Shown piece by piece: positions 46,249 to 52,866 of a DNA stretch of 52,866 nucleotides. The position numbers were made by a program, and so were the translations under genes. Position 1 is the stretch's first letter, and every line of letters begins with the position of its first letter. Origin of the DNA: Clostridiales bacterium. Lineage in GTDB: Bacteria > Bacillota > Clostridia > Saccharofermentanales > Saccharofermentanaceae. The DNA is taken from the NCBI GenBank assembly GCA_017615755.1, contig JAFZZM010000018.1:1-52866 (forward strand). The letters are read 5' to 3'. The notes under the pieces were generated by a model. The model was not told the DNA's origin, did not search any database, and worked only from the letters and a program-made list of their open reading frames with translations.

Positions 46249-47055
46249 TCAGGCTTTTACTTCATCGATATGGCACATTTCCACGGTGGTGACGCTGCCC
46301 CAGTCGCTGCTCTTGGCACCGCCGAAGATCGGGGTCTTCACGTTGTCCACGTAGAGAACGTTTTTGCCGGATTCCTGCTTCACCTCGTTGTCATACGAGG
46401 AAATCGAGTACTGGGAATAAATGGTGACCAGGCAGATCTCCGGATACTTGACCATGTATGCTTTGTCCACAGCCAGCTGCGCATCGGAATAACCCGGGAT
46501 CGTAATCAGGGTAAAGAGGCAGTCATCCACGCTCTTTCCCTCTTCAAAAACCATTATGCTGTTCTGCGGAATATTGTGGAAATCGAAATACATCGTAGAA
46601 CTCTTTGCGGCCAGTTCCTGAAGATTCATGTTTTCGATCTTCACCTGATAATCATTCGGAGAGATCTTTTTGCCCGGCTTCAGAAGGAAAAGCGCCAGTG
46701 TCAGAACGACCGCTCCGACCACGATACCGAGAATGGTATTGCCCAGCAAGGAATGGCGCATCTTGCGGTTGACCTTCTTCATGATTTCCTGTTCGTTGAC
46801 CTTGACAGGGGAATTCGAAGAAGTCTTTCCCGAAGCAGCCTTCGCCGTTGCTTTTGCTTCGGAAGAAGGGGCATCCTTAAGGCCCGGCAGATCCGAAGTC
46901 ACATCGTCCTGCTTCATGGCAGTATAGGAAGCTTTGCAGGCTTCACAGGACTTCAGATGCTCTTCCACGAGCTTCATTGTTTCTTCAGAGCAGATCCCGT
47001 CCACATAAGAAGGGAGCAGGTCCATGATTACATCACACGAGAATTTGTTTTCCAT
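46249..47055 (-). CDS. anti-sigma factor with zinc-finger (ZAS-type) domain
   Basis: A 268-residue partner of the ECF sigma factor encoded 2 bp upstream. The N-terminal domain (1-45) has the ZAS pattern with H in EEHLKSCEACK and the CxxC pair, as in RsiW/RsrA-type anti-sigma factors. A Ser/Ala/Lys linker leads to one transmembrane helix (about 97-118, LGNTILGIVVGAVVLTLALF). An extracellular domain of about 150 residues would sense an envelope signal and release the sigma factor, probably after proteolysis. Signal unknown. Confidence 0.88.
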   Translation of the reverse strand: MENKFSCDVIMDLLPSYVDGICSEETMKLVEEHLKSCEACKASYTAMKQDDVTSDLPGLKDAPSSEAKATAKAASGKTSSNSPVKVNEQEIMKKVNRKMRHSLLGNTILGIVVGAVVLTLALFLLKPGKKISPNDYQVKIENMNLQELAAKSSTMYFDFHNIPQNSIMVFEEGKSVDDCLFTLITIPGYSDAQLAVDKAYMVKYPEICLVTIYSQYSISSYDNEVKQESGKNVLYVDNVKTPIFGGAKSSDWGSVTTVEMCHIDEVKA

Positions 47056-47057
47056 AT

Positions 47058-47561
47058 TTATTCCATCCTTTCCATGCTGCGGCGTAGTTTCTCTTTACTT
47101 CTAAAGAAGGTAACGCGCGCCCAGTTTTCCGTTTTTCCGAGGACATCCCCAATTTCCTTGAAAGAAAGGTCTGCGTACGTTCGAAGGTATACCACTTTCC
47201 GGTCGACGTCCGACAGCTCCTGAAGTTTCTTCTGAAGGTATGTCTTCTGTTCTTCCCTCTCGATCGCCACGTTCGGATCTTCAAAGACCGGGATCTCGAA
47301 AGGGTTTTCCTCGTCATCGAGGGAGAGGTTCTGATACTCTTTTCTCTTGACGTGATTGAGGAAAAGATTCTTGCCTATCGTACACAGCCAGGTGTAGATG
47401 TTTCCTCCACGCCAGGAGTCCGCATGTGTGATCGCTTTGTAGAACGTATCTGCTACCAGATCGTCTGCCAAAAAATCATCGTGGCAAAGCGTCATGATGT
47501 ATTTTTTCAGCGGAAGCGCATATCGCTTATATACGGCTTCCATATCATTCAGATCACTCAC
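47058..47561 (-). CDS. ECF-type RNA polymerase sigma factor
   Basis: A 167-residue sigma-70 group 4 protein. Region 2 (about 8-75) has DDFLADDLVADTFYKAITH and GNIYTWLCTIGKNLFLNHVKR. Region 4 (about 110-165) has LSDVDRKVVYLRTYADLSFKEIGDVLG with the helix-turn-helix. The GTG start has GAGGG 6 bp upstream; an internal ATG at codon 7 is less likely. Stop and anti-sigma start are 2 bp apart, so the pair is co-translated. No clear promoter of the usual self-activated ECF type was found upstream; a palindrome AACAGCTGTT lies at 47588-47597. Confidence 0.93.
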   Translation of the reverse strand: MSDLNDMEAVYKRYALPLKKYIMTLCHDDFLADDLVADTFYKAITHADSWRGGNIYTWLCTIGKNLFLNHVKRKEYQNLSLDDEENPFEIPVFEDPNVAIEREEQKTYLQKKLQELSDVDRKVVYLRTYADLSFKEIGDVLGKTENWARVTFFRSKEKLRRSMERME

Positions 47562-47637
47562 TTGGTTCCCTCGCTTTCTGTTAGTTAAACAGCTGTTCCA
47601 GGAAAACGTTACCTATTCTCGCAATATTTTCGGAAAA

Positions 47638-48723
47638 TTATTTCCCACCCGCTTTGTCGAAGACTTCAAAGAGCCTTGGTACAAGGGTTTCCGGGTAGTA
47701 CCGGCTCATCACTTCTTCATATTTTCCAAGGTCCGGTTCCGCAAATTCTTTCGTCATCGCCTCAGCGAGCGCCTCTGCCCCTCCGGCAAGCGGGAAGTAA
47801 TTTACCACATCACCCACGATCTCACGGAAGATGGAAAGATCGCTTGCCAGCACTTTCTTCCCGAAATGCATCGCCTCCAGAACACAAAGTCCGAAGCCTT
47901 CCGCTCTCGACTGAAAAAGCACTGTCCCCGCGTGGGCATAGAGCTCATTCTTCTCTTCATCGGTCACATAGCCTTTGTAGGTAAACTGCTGCGGGTATTT
48001 ACCGGTCAGTTCATGAAGCGCCGCATCCACATCTGCTTCTCCACGCTTCTTTCCGGCAATGACCAGTTTCTTCGTGCCGCCCTTTTCCGCATATTTCTTA
48101 TAGGCCGAAAGAAGGATATCGACTCCTTTTCTCTTTTCCACATTTCCTACATATAAGAAATATCCGTCATCGGACGTCTCCCCTTCGTACGAAACCTTCG
48201 GCACAATGATATAGAGCACATGGTTTTCCACGTCCTTTGCCCGTGGGAAGAACTGCTCGGTCTCATTCTTCGTCTCATAGGAGTTATACAGGATCAGGTC
48301 CGTGCGGCGAAGCGTCCGCTTCAACATGAACTTGAAATATGTGCTGTACTTTGCACCGAAATACTGCGGCATCGTTACCGGAAACATATCGTGGATCGTG
48401 ATCACTGTCTTACCGTGAAAACCGGAAAGAGAAATCGGCACCAGGATATTCGGTTCCCAGAAAAGCTCCGGCTGCTCTTTACGAAGGATATCGCGGATAA
48501 AACGGAAGTAAGCAAACACACCGCTGCTTCGGTAAACTTCTTTCCCGTATTCGATGATCTTCACTCCGCGCTCCTTGAGATGCTGCATCTCCGAACTGGT
48601 AGCAAGATCCGTCACCAGGATCACATCATAACGGTCCAGTATTCCGCACAGGAAGTTATAGGCATAGATCCCTATCCCGCTCGGCTTGGTTCCCATTGTT
48701 CTTGCATCCACGACGATCTTCAT
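47638..48723 (-). CDS. glycosyltransferase family 4 protein
   Basis: A 361-residue GT-B fold glycosyltransferase of family GT4, transferring a sugar from a nucleotide donor to a glycan or lipid acceptor. The N-terminal SGIGIYAYNF loop and the donor-site motif SRAEGFGLCVLEAMHFGKKV (E-x7-E) are both clear. Its ATG overlaps the upstream GT2 stop (ATGA), so the two are translationally coupled. The pair probably adds sugars to an exopolysaccharide or wall glycan. No polymerase or flippase is next to them. Confidence 0.92.
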   Translation of the reverse strand: MKIVVDARTMGTKPSGIGIYAYNFLCGILDRYDVILVTDLATSSEMQHLKERGVKIIEYGKEVYRSSGVFAYFRFIRDILRKEQPELFWEPNILVPISLSGFHGKTVITIHDMFPVTMPQYFGAKYSTYFKFMLKRTLRRTDLILYNSYETKNETEQFFPRAKDVENHVLYIIVPKVSYEGETSDDGYFLYVGNVEKRKGVDILLSAYKKYAEKGGTKKLVIAGKKRGEADVDAALHELTGKYPQQFTYKGYVTDEEKNELYAHAGTVLFQSRAEGFGLCVLEAMHFGKKVLASDLSIFREIVGDVVNYFPLAGGAEALAEAMTKEFAEPDLGKYEEVMSRYYPETLVPRLFEVFDKAGGK

Positions 48724-49589
48724 TTACGGAGCACCTTTCCATAGAACTTTTTTCTCATGCCCGAAGGCGCCACTGCCACCAGGTTTCTGATGCACACAGA
48801 GGAGACATACTCCCGGAAACTACAGTCGTTTTCTTTCCACATTCTCTTACGGAACGCCTTCATATACGCACGGTATTCCTTACCGCCGCGGCGCTCATAC
48901 AGGCCATCATCAGCACGCATCAGCAGCACCGGATCGATCACATTCGCCGCCACGGTACCCGCCTTCAACATGCGGAGCCATAAATCATAATCTTCAAAAT
49001 AGGGATAGCGCGTATCGTACCCGCCGACCTTCTCCACGGCCTCTTTCTGCATCAGGACCGACGGATGGTTCATGGGATTTCTCTTTCTGGAAAACTTCCG
49101 GATCTCTTGATCCTCAGAAGGAAGACTACGAAGCGCCAGGGATCCCGAAGCAAGCAATGCCTGAAATCTCTCTACCGGCACTTCTTCCTCCTCGCCCAGC
49201 TGCGATGTGGCAAATTCGCCCACCGTTCCGGACAGAAGTCCCGCGCCTCTCTTTTCGGCGATCTCGAATTGTCTCTCAATACGGTCGGGAAGGGCAATAT
49301 CGTCACTGTCCATACGCGCGATCCAAGGGCAGGTACATGCTTTCAGTCCCTCGTTCAGCGCCCCGGCGAGCCCCTTGTTCTCCGGAAGTCTCACCACTTT
49401 AAACTGTTCCGGATACCGGCTTTCGAAATCTTCTATCACCCGGTCAAGGCTCTCGTTAAGCGGTCCGTCGCATACCAGCACGAATTCCTCCGGCGGCACA
49501 CTTTGCCCGAGCATACTCATAACCGCCTGTTTCAAAAACAGACTTTTTTCTTTGGCATAAACAGACATGAGAACGCTATAGGATTTCAA
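48720..49589 (-). CDS. glycosyltransferase family 2 protein
   Basis: A 289-residue GT-A fold enzyme. YSVLMSVYAKEKSLFLKQAV is the N-terminal nucleotide-binding segment, ENKGLAGALNEGLK the next family block, and ARMDSDDIALPDRIERQ contains the metal-binding DxD. NHPSVLMQKEAVEKVGGYDTRYPYFEDYDLWLRM (two adjacent blocks) is the acceptor-side motif of cytoplasmic GT2 enzymes such as those for capsule or lipopolysaccharide-type glycans. First gene of the GT2-GT4 pair; its promoter carries the dispersed motif. Confidence 0.93.
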   Translation of the reverse strand: MKSYSVLMSVYAKEKSLFLKQAVMSMLGQSVPPEEFVLVCDGPLNESLDRVIEDFESRYPEQFKVVRLPENKGLAGALNEGLKACTCPWIARMDSDDIALPDRIERQFEIAEKRGAGLLSGTVGEFATSQLGEEEEVPVERFQALLASGSLALRSLPSEDQEIRKFSRKRNPMNHPSVLMQKEAVEKVGGYDTRYPYFEDYDLWLRMLKAGTVAANVIDPVLLMRADDGLYERRGGKEYRAYMKAFRKRMWKENDCSFREYVSSVCIRNLVAVAPSGMRKKFYGKVLRK

Positions 49590-49621
49590 AAGACGGACTT
49601 CCCTTCCTTAGTTTCTCCCCT

Positions 49622-49641
49622 ATTATACACGAAAAGCACTT
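49622..49641 (-). promoter_or_regulatory. promoter of the GT2-GT4 pair with the dispersed motif
   Basis: On the minus strand AAGTGCTTTT (49641-49632) is followed by CGTG and a consensus TATAAT (49627-49622), 33 bp upstream of the GT2 start. No TTGACA-like -35 is present at the normal distance. Confidence 0.65.
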
Positions 49642-49653
49642 GTGTTTTCTTTT

Positions 49654-50751
49654 TTAGCGTCGGGACATGAGTCGGATGGCGTACATCTGCCAGACTTCCT
49701 CGCTGATGAGGACATACTCTTCCACATACTTGTGGTACAGAGTCTCCGCATCCGCCACGTAGAACATCTTCTTGACCGCGTTACCGTTCGATTCAACAAA
49801 AGACAGAAGGATACGCACATAACCGTTCCGGAAGAAGTACTTGTGTCCGGTCTCCTCGAGTTCAGCGAAGTCCTTCATGTCCTCCGGCGCGATCCACTTC
49901 TCGATCGGCACGGAAGGAAGTCTGACCGGAATACTCTTGGTCTTGTCCGGCGTTGCCGCAGACGGCATATTGCTTCGCAGGATCTGGCGGCCCTCATTGG
50001 ACAGCTGACGGCGATAGCACTGCTTCTGCAATTTTCTCAGATTAGCCAGTTCCGCATATTTTTCCATCGGAGAATCCGGGTACTGCTTGAGGTAGCCGAC
50101 CAGCTCCTCCATCTTTTCCGTGTAGGAATTATATTCTTCGGCAAAAGCTCTCTTGTCCTGTACCAGAAGTTCTGCCGGGATAAGTTTCGTCTGCTTCGTT
50201 ACGGAGAGGATACTTCCCATGATGAGATTCTCGAAATCCTCTTTATTACACCAAGTGGAATCCTGCATATCTTTTCCAAGCTGGATCGCTGCCACTTCTT
50301 TCCAGTTGGTATTCACTTCTTTTCCGGCACGCTTGCCGTCCGGCAGGTAGATCTTATCGACATGCGGCAGCACGAAGCGGTTCACCCAGCTTCTCGGTGC
50401 ATGAAGGATCTGACAGATATCCTGAACGGAAAGAGTATGCGTCGTCGCAAGCGCCTCGACCGCCTCCGGCCATGTACGGAGTTTCTCCCACGCCTGTCGG
50501 GAAGGTTTCAGGAGAGTCCTGGATTCATTGACCTGCTCCTCGTTCTCCGTATCCACGCCTGAAAACCACTCCTTCGGATACAGTCCCAGAAAATTGGCGA
50601 TCTTCTGCGCATCCTCCGGTCTCGGCATACGTGTGCCCTTCAGATAACGCGAAAGCGAACACTCGGACATGCCAAGATAAGAAGCCAGCTGCTTCTGTGT
50701 CATGTCTCTAGCACGCAGTGTTTCCTTTATGTTCTCGTTCAGCTCCAGCAT
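49654..50751 (-). CDS. XRE-family regulator with large C-terminal domain
   Basis: A 365-residue protein. Residues about 3-60 form a good XRE helix-turn-helix (LRARDMTQKQLASYLGMSECSLSRYLKGT). The remaining 300 residues are alpha-rich and contain a second possible DNA-binding segment (HTLSVQDICQILHAPRSWVNRFVLP, two adjacent blocks, near residues 110-135) like a MarR/excisionase-type HTH. No enzyme motif was seen. It is divergent from guaA, with which it shares the upstream region, and may control it or an unlinked target. Confidence 0.8.
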   Translation of the reverse strand: MLELNENIKETLRARDMTQKQLASYLGMSECSLSRYLKGTRMPRPEDAQKIANFLGLYPKEWFSGVDTENEEQVNESRTLLKPSRQAWEKLRTWPEAVEALATTHTLSVQDICQILHAPRSWVNRFVLPHVDKIYLPDGKRAGKEVNTNWKEVAAIQLGKDMQDSTWCNKEDFENLIMGSILSVTKQTKLIPAELLVQDKRAFAEEYNSYTEKMEELVGYLKQYPDSPMEKYAELANLRKLQKQCYRRQLSNEGRQILRSNMPSAATPDKTKSIPVRLPSVPIEKWIAPEDMKDFAELEETGHKYFFRNGYVRILLSFVESNGNAVKKMFYVADAETLYHKYVEEYVLISEEVWQMYAIRLMSRR

Positions 50752-50785
50752 ACGTTAAACATTCCCCCGAAACATAATTATGAAT

Positions 50786-50794
50786 ATTATAGCA
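50786..50794 (-). promoter_or_regulatory. extended -10 promoter of the XRE gene
   Basis: TGC-TATAAT on the minus strand (50794-50786) lies 35 bp upstream of the XRE start codon. No clear -35 accompanies it. Confidence 0.5.
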
Positions 50795-50910
50795 GACAAC
50801 CCTCCGGGTTTGCGGGAACAAATTCGTCATAAAAAAGAACTTTCCATGAACAACACCTTTGTTCTCTGTGATTTTTCTCCCCTTCCCCGTAACGTTTTGC
50901 TCATTGCCTT

Positions 50911-50933
50911 GGCAAGTGCTTTTGCGTTAAGAT
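50911..50933 (+). promoter_or_regulatory. promoter of guaA with the dispersed motif
   Basis: GGCAAGTGCTTTTG (50911-50924) is an exact 14-bp copy in gene orientation. Counting from AAGTGCTTTT, 4 bp (GCGT) precede TAAGAT (50928-50933). It lies 39 bp before the start codon. Confidence 0.5.
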
Positions 50934-50971
50934 GGATGTATTCATTATTACGATACAAAGGAGTACCGCTT

Positions 50972-51952
50972 ATGGAAAACAAACGTCCCGAGGAAATGGA
51001 AAGAATCACTACCCGCGCACTGGCTGATGCTTTTATCGAGGAACAGGTTGCCGCTGTTAAAGCACAGGTCGGCGATAAGAAAGTCCTTCTGGCTTTGTCC
51101 GGTGGAGTTGACTCATCTGTTGTAGCCGCTCTTCTCATCAAGGCAATCGGCAAGAACCTGATCAACGTTCACGTTAATCACGGACTTCTCCGCAAAGGCG
51201 AGCCGGAACAGGTCATCGAAGTTTTCAGAAACCAGATGGATGCGACTCTCGTATATGTAGATGCATCCGAGCGCTTCCTTTCTAAACTCGAGGGCGTCGA
51301 AGAGCCGGAGAGAAAGAGAAAGATCATCGGCGAAGAGTTCATCCGCGTATTTGAAGAAGAAGCCAGAAAGCTTCCGGACGTGGATTTCCTGGCACAGGGC
51401 ACGATCTATCCGGACATCCTGGAATCCGGTCCTGTTAAAGCACACCATAACGTAGGCGGTCTCCCGGAAGATATTCATTTCGAAGGTCTCGTTGAGCCAC
51501 TTAAGTTCCTCTACAAAGATGAAGTTCGTGTAGTTGGTGAAGCTTTGGGTCTTCCGAACAACATGGTTTACCGTCAGCCGTTCCCGGGTCCGGGTCTCGG
51601 CGTACGCTGCACCGGTGCGATCACGAAAGACCGTCTCGAGATGGTTCGTGAATCCGATGCGATCCTTCGTGAAGAATTCGCCAACGCCGGTCTCGAAGGA
51701 AAAGTATGGCAGTACTTCACACTCGTACCGGATTACAAGTCCGTAGGCGTAAAGAACAACGTCAGAGCTTTTGAAAACTTCGTAGTCATCCGCGCCGTCA
51801 ACACACGTGACGCCATGACCGCCACGATCGAAGAGATCCCGTATGCACTCCTGCATAAGATCGTAGATCGAATCATCAACGAAGTACCAGGCGTCAACCG
51901 CGTACTTTACGACCTCACACCGAAGCCGACAGGCACAATTGAGTGGGAATAA
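50972..51952 (+). CDS. guaA: GMP synthase, ATP-pyrophosphatase subunit only
   Basis: GMP synthase aminates XMP to GMP using ATP. This 326-residue protein has only the ATP-pyrophosphatase and dimerisation domains: the P-loop [19 protein letters not shown], the block [12 protein letters not shown] and the C-terminal [16 protein letters not shown] [15 protein letters not shown], ending TGTIEWE. The N-terminal glutaminase domain (about 200 residues in usual bacterial GuaA) is missing. AAAGGAG before the ATG at 50972 fixes the start, and upstream sequence does not encode it. It resembles archaeal-type split GuaA subunit B. Ammonia could come directly from solution or from a separate subunit elsewhere. 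Confidence 0.94.
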   Translation: MENKRPEEMERITTRALADAFIEEQVAAVKAQVGDKKVLLALSGGVDSSVVAALLIKAIGKNLINVHVNHGLLRKGEPEQVIEVFRNQMDATLVYVDASERFLSKLEGVEEPERKRKIIGEEFIRVFEEEARKLPDVDFLAQGTIYPDILESGPVKAHHNVGGLPEDIHFEGLVEPLKFLYKDEVRVVGEALGLPNNMVYRQPFPGPGLGVRCTGAITKDRLEMVRESDAILREEFANAGLEGKVWQYFTLVPDYKSVGVKNNVRAFENFVVIRAVNTRDAMTATIEEIPYALLHKIVDRIINEVPGVNRVLYDLTPKPTGTIEWE

Positions 51953-51965
51953 TACCAAATCCTCT

Positions 51966-51998
51966 GAGAGCCCCTGTTTCCAGGGGCTCTCTTTTTTT
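51966..51998 (+). terminator. guaA terminator
   Basis: GAGAGCCCCTG pairs perfectly with CAGGGGCTCTC around TTTC, followed by seven T. Confidence 0.97.
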
Positions 51999-52029
51999 GT
52001 ACCTACATTTTGCCTACATCATTCGAAGA

Positions 52030-52866
52030 TCAGGACTTCTTGGAAAGAGCAATCTCATCCTTGATGTTATTGTTATACGCCTTCAGATCATCCTCGAACC
52101 GATGCTCAAAAGCATCGATCGAGAACTCGCTCTGATCATTCGTGTTCGTGTAGTGTCGTAGGAAATCGTTGATCTGACTTACGATTACGCTGAACGAACT
52201 TACTTCTATATAGTAGGTAATAGATAATGATCCATCCGGCATCTGCACATCCGTATATACCTTCGCACCCAGTTTCCTGAAATGCTCAAACTCAGCCAGG
52301 AACTGTGCGAACAGCTTCTTGGCATCCTCTGTCGGTGGATTAAGAAGTTCGTTGACTCTGAAAGTAAATCCGTTGGCCAGGCAACCTACAGAAATATGCT
52401 TGGAGCGTGCAGATAACGAGAATTCGGATTCTACCACCTTGCGTAGAAGTCTTACGATATCCGAAGTGGTCTCCGCATAAGAACCTTTGTAAGAAGATAC
52501 AGACTTCTTGTAGAAACTTCCAATCTCTTCTTCCTTACTTTTATAGTAATCACGAATGTCAGATACGAAATGTGACTTCCACACTTCGTACTCATGCTTC
52601 TTCAACTCTTTTTCCGCCTTTTCCAGTCCACTATCTGAGGCTAGGGAATCTTTCTTATCCTTCCACGCAGCCAGAAAACTCGTGAGAGGTTCCAGCTCCT
52701 TGTCAGAGTCATCGAAAACGATGGAGGTCTTCCCGTTTCCTCTTTCAATCCTGATGCCGTAGTTCTCTTCCAATTCGAAAAGAACGTACATTATGTCGGC
52801 AAATGAAGAGATATCAATATCAGAGATAGCTTCTATATCTATATTCAAAGCCTCGGCTAGTTTGGA
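52030..52866 (-). CDS. XRE-type regulator, C-terminal part, cut by the window edge
   Basis: The reading frame is open through the right edge (ending there with SKLAEALNIDIEAISDIDIS), so the N-terminus is missing. This opening matches the end of an XRE helix-turn-helix in which LAEALNI is the usual last helix. DIMYVLFELEENYGIRIE and HEYEVWKSHF are typical of a clostridial XRE protein class with a conserved alpha-helical region after the HTH. The last 120 residues (DVQMPDGSLSITYYIEV and so on) were not recognised. A TTG at 52848 is not the true start. Confidence 0.75.
   Translation of the reverse strand, partial: SKLAEALNIDIEAISDIDISSFADIMYVLFELEENYGIRIERGNGKTSIVFDDSDKELEPLTSFLAAWKDKKDSLASDSGLEKAEKELKKHEYEVWKSHFVSDIRDYYKSKEEEIGSFYKKSVSSYKGSYAETTSDIVRLLRKVVESEFSLSARSKHISVGCLANGFTFRVNELLNPPTEDAKKLFAQFLAEFEHFRKLGAKVYTDVQMPDGSLSITYYIEVSSFSVIVSQINDFLRHYTNTNDQSEFSIDAFEHRFEDDLKAYNNNIKDEIALSKKS

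Noticed and set aside
50911..50925. Sigma-54 promoter reading of GGCAAGTGCTTTTGC
   Set aside because: GG and GC are 13 bp apart instead of the strict 12, and other copies of the motif lack the terminal GC.

Overview
The window looks like chromosomal DNA of an anaerobic, low-to-mid GC Bacillota, most likely a gut- or rumen-type Clostridia. This is inferred from two T-box leaders, strong AGGAGG ribosome binding sites, many signal-peptidase-II lipoproteins with Thr/Ser/Glu-rich linkers, DUF4214 surface repeats, TIR/XRE/MATE families and plant-polysaccharide glycosidases (GH3, GH36, GH51). No phage genes, transposases, CRISPR arrays, rRNA or tRNA genes were seen. I cannot name the species.

Layout. 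1-9.0 kb (+): a five-gene lipoprotein operon, one PstS-like solute-binding lipoprotein followed by four paralogous WG-repeat-like lipoproteins. All five precursors place the lipobox cysteine at residue 26. 9.0-12.0 kb (-): an asparagine module, with a promoter and Asn T-box leader driving asnS then asnA. 12.2-15 kb: a membrane-anchored unknown protein, then mgtE (-) behind a compact structured leader carrying a 34-codon upstream ORF. 15-21.5 kb (+): carB and a TIR-transmembrane-WD40 receptor-like protein. 21.6-28.3 kb: a DHH/DHHA1 phosphoesterase (-), an HtrA-type protease (+), and a lipoprotein / GH36 alpha-galactosidase / ComB-like operon (-). 28.5-31.4 kb (+): a second T-box, predicted to read an isoleucine codon, in front of an 833-residue HTH-cupin-acyl-CoA synthetase fusion. 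31.5-35.4 kb (-): a zinc-ribbon membrane protein, a GH3 lipoprotein and two MgtC-family proteins. 35.6-40.3 kb (+): two MATE transporters and a GH51 arabinofuranosidase. 40.7-46.1 kb (-): a 1022-residue DUF4214 surface protein with a proline-threonine minisatellite, an unknown lipoprotein and a PAP2-like protein. 46.2-50.8 kb (-): an anti-sigma/ECF sigma pair, two glycosyltransferases and an XRE regulator. 51-52 kb (+): a GMP synthase ATP-pyrophosphatase subunit without a glutaminase domain. The right edge cuts through an XRE-type gene.

Main points for a second look. (1) The Ile-type T-box ahead of the HTH-cupin-acyl-CoA ligase suggests carboxylic-acid activation controlled by isoleucine status, for example 2-methylbutyrate salvage into isoleucine. 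(2) A 14-bp motif, GGCAAGTGCTTTTG, recurs far above chance. It lies 36-49 bp upstream of several start codons, and in three cases exactly 4 bp before a -10-like hexamer. (3) The lipoprotein array, the TIR-WD40 protein and the mgtE leader with its acidic leader ORF are less familiar arrangements. Ammonia-dependent AsnA and the glutaminase-less GuaA fit growth in an ammonia-rich habitat, which is inference.
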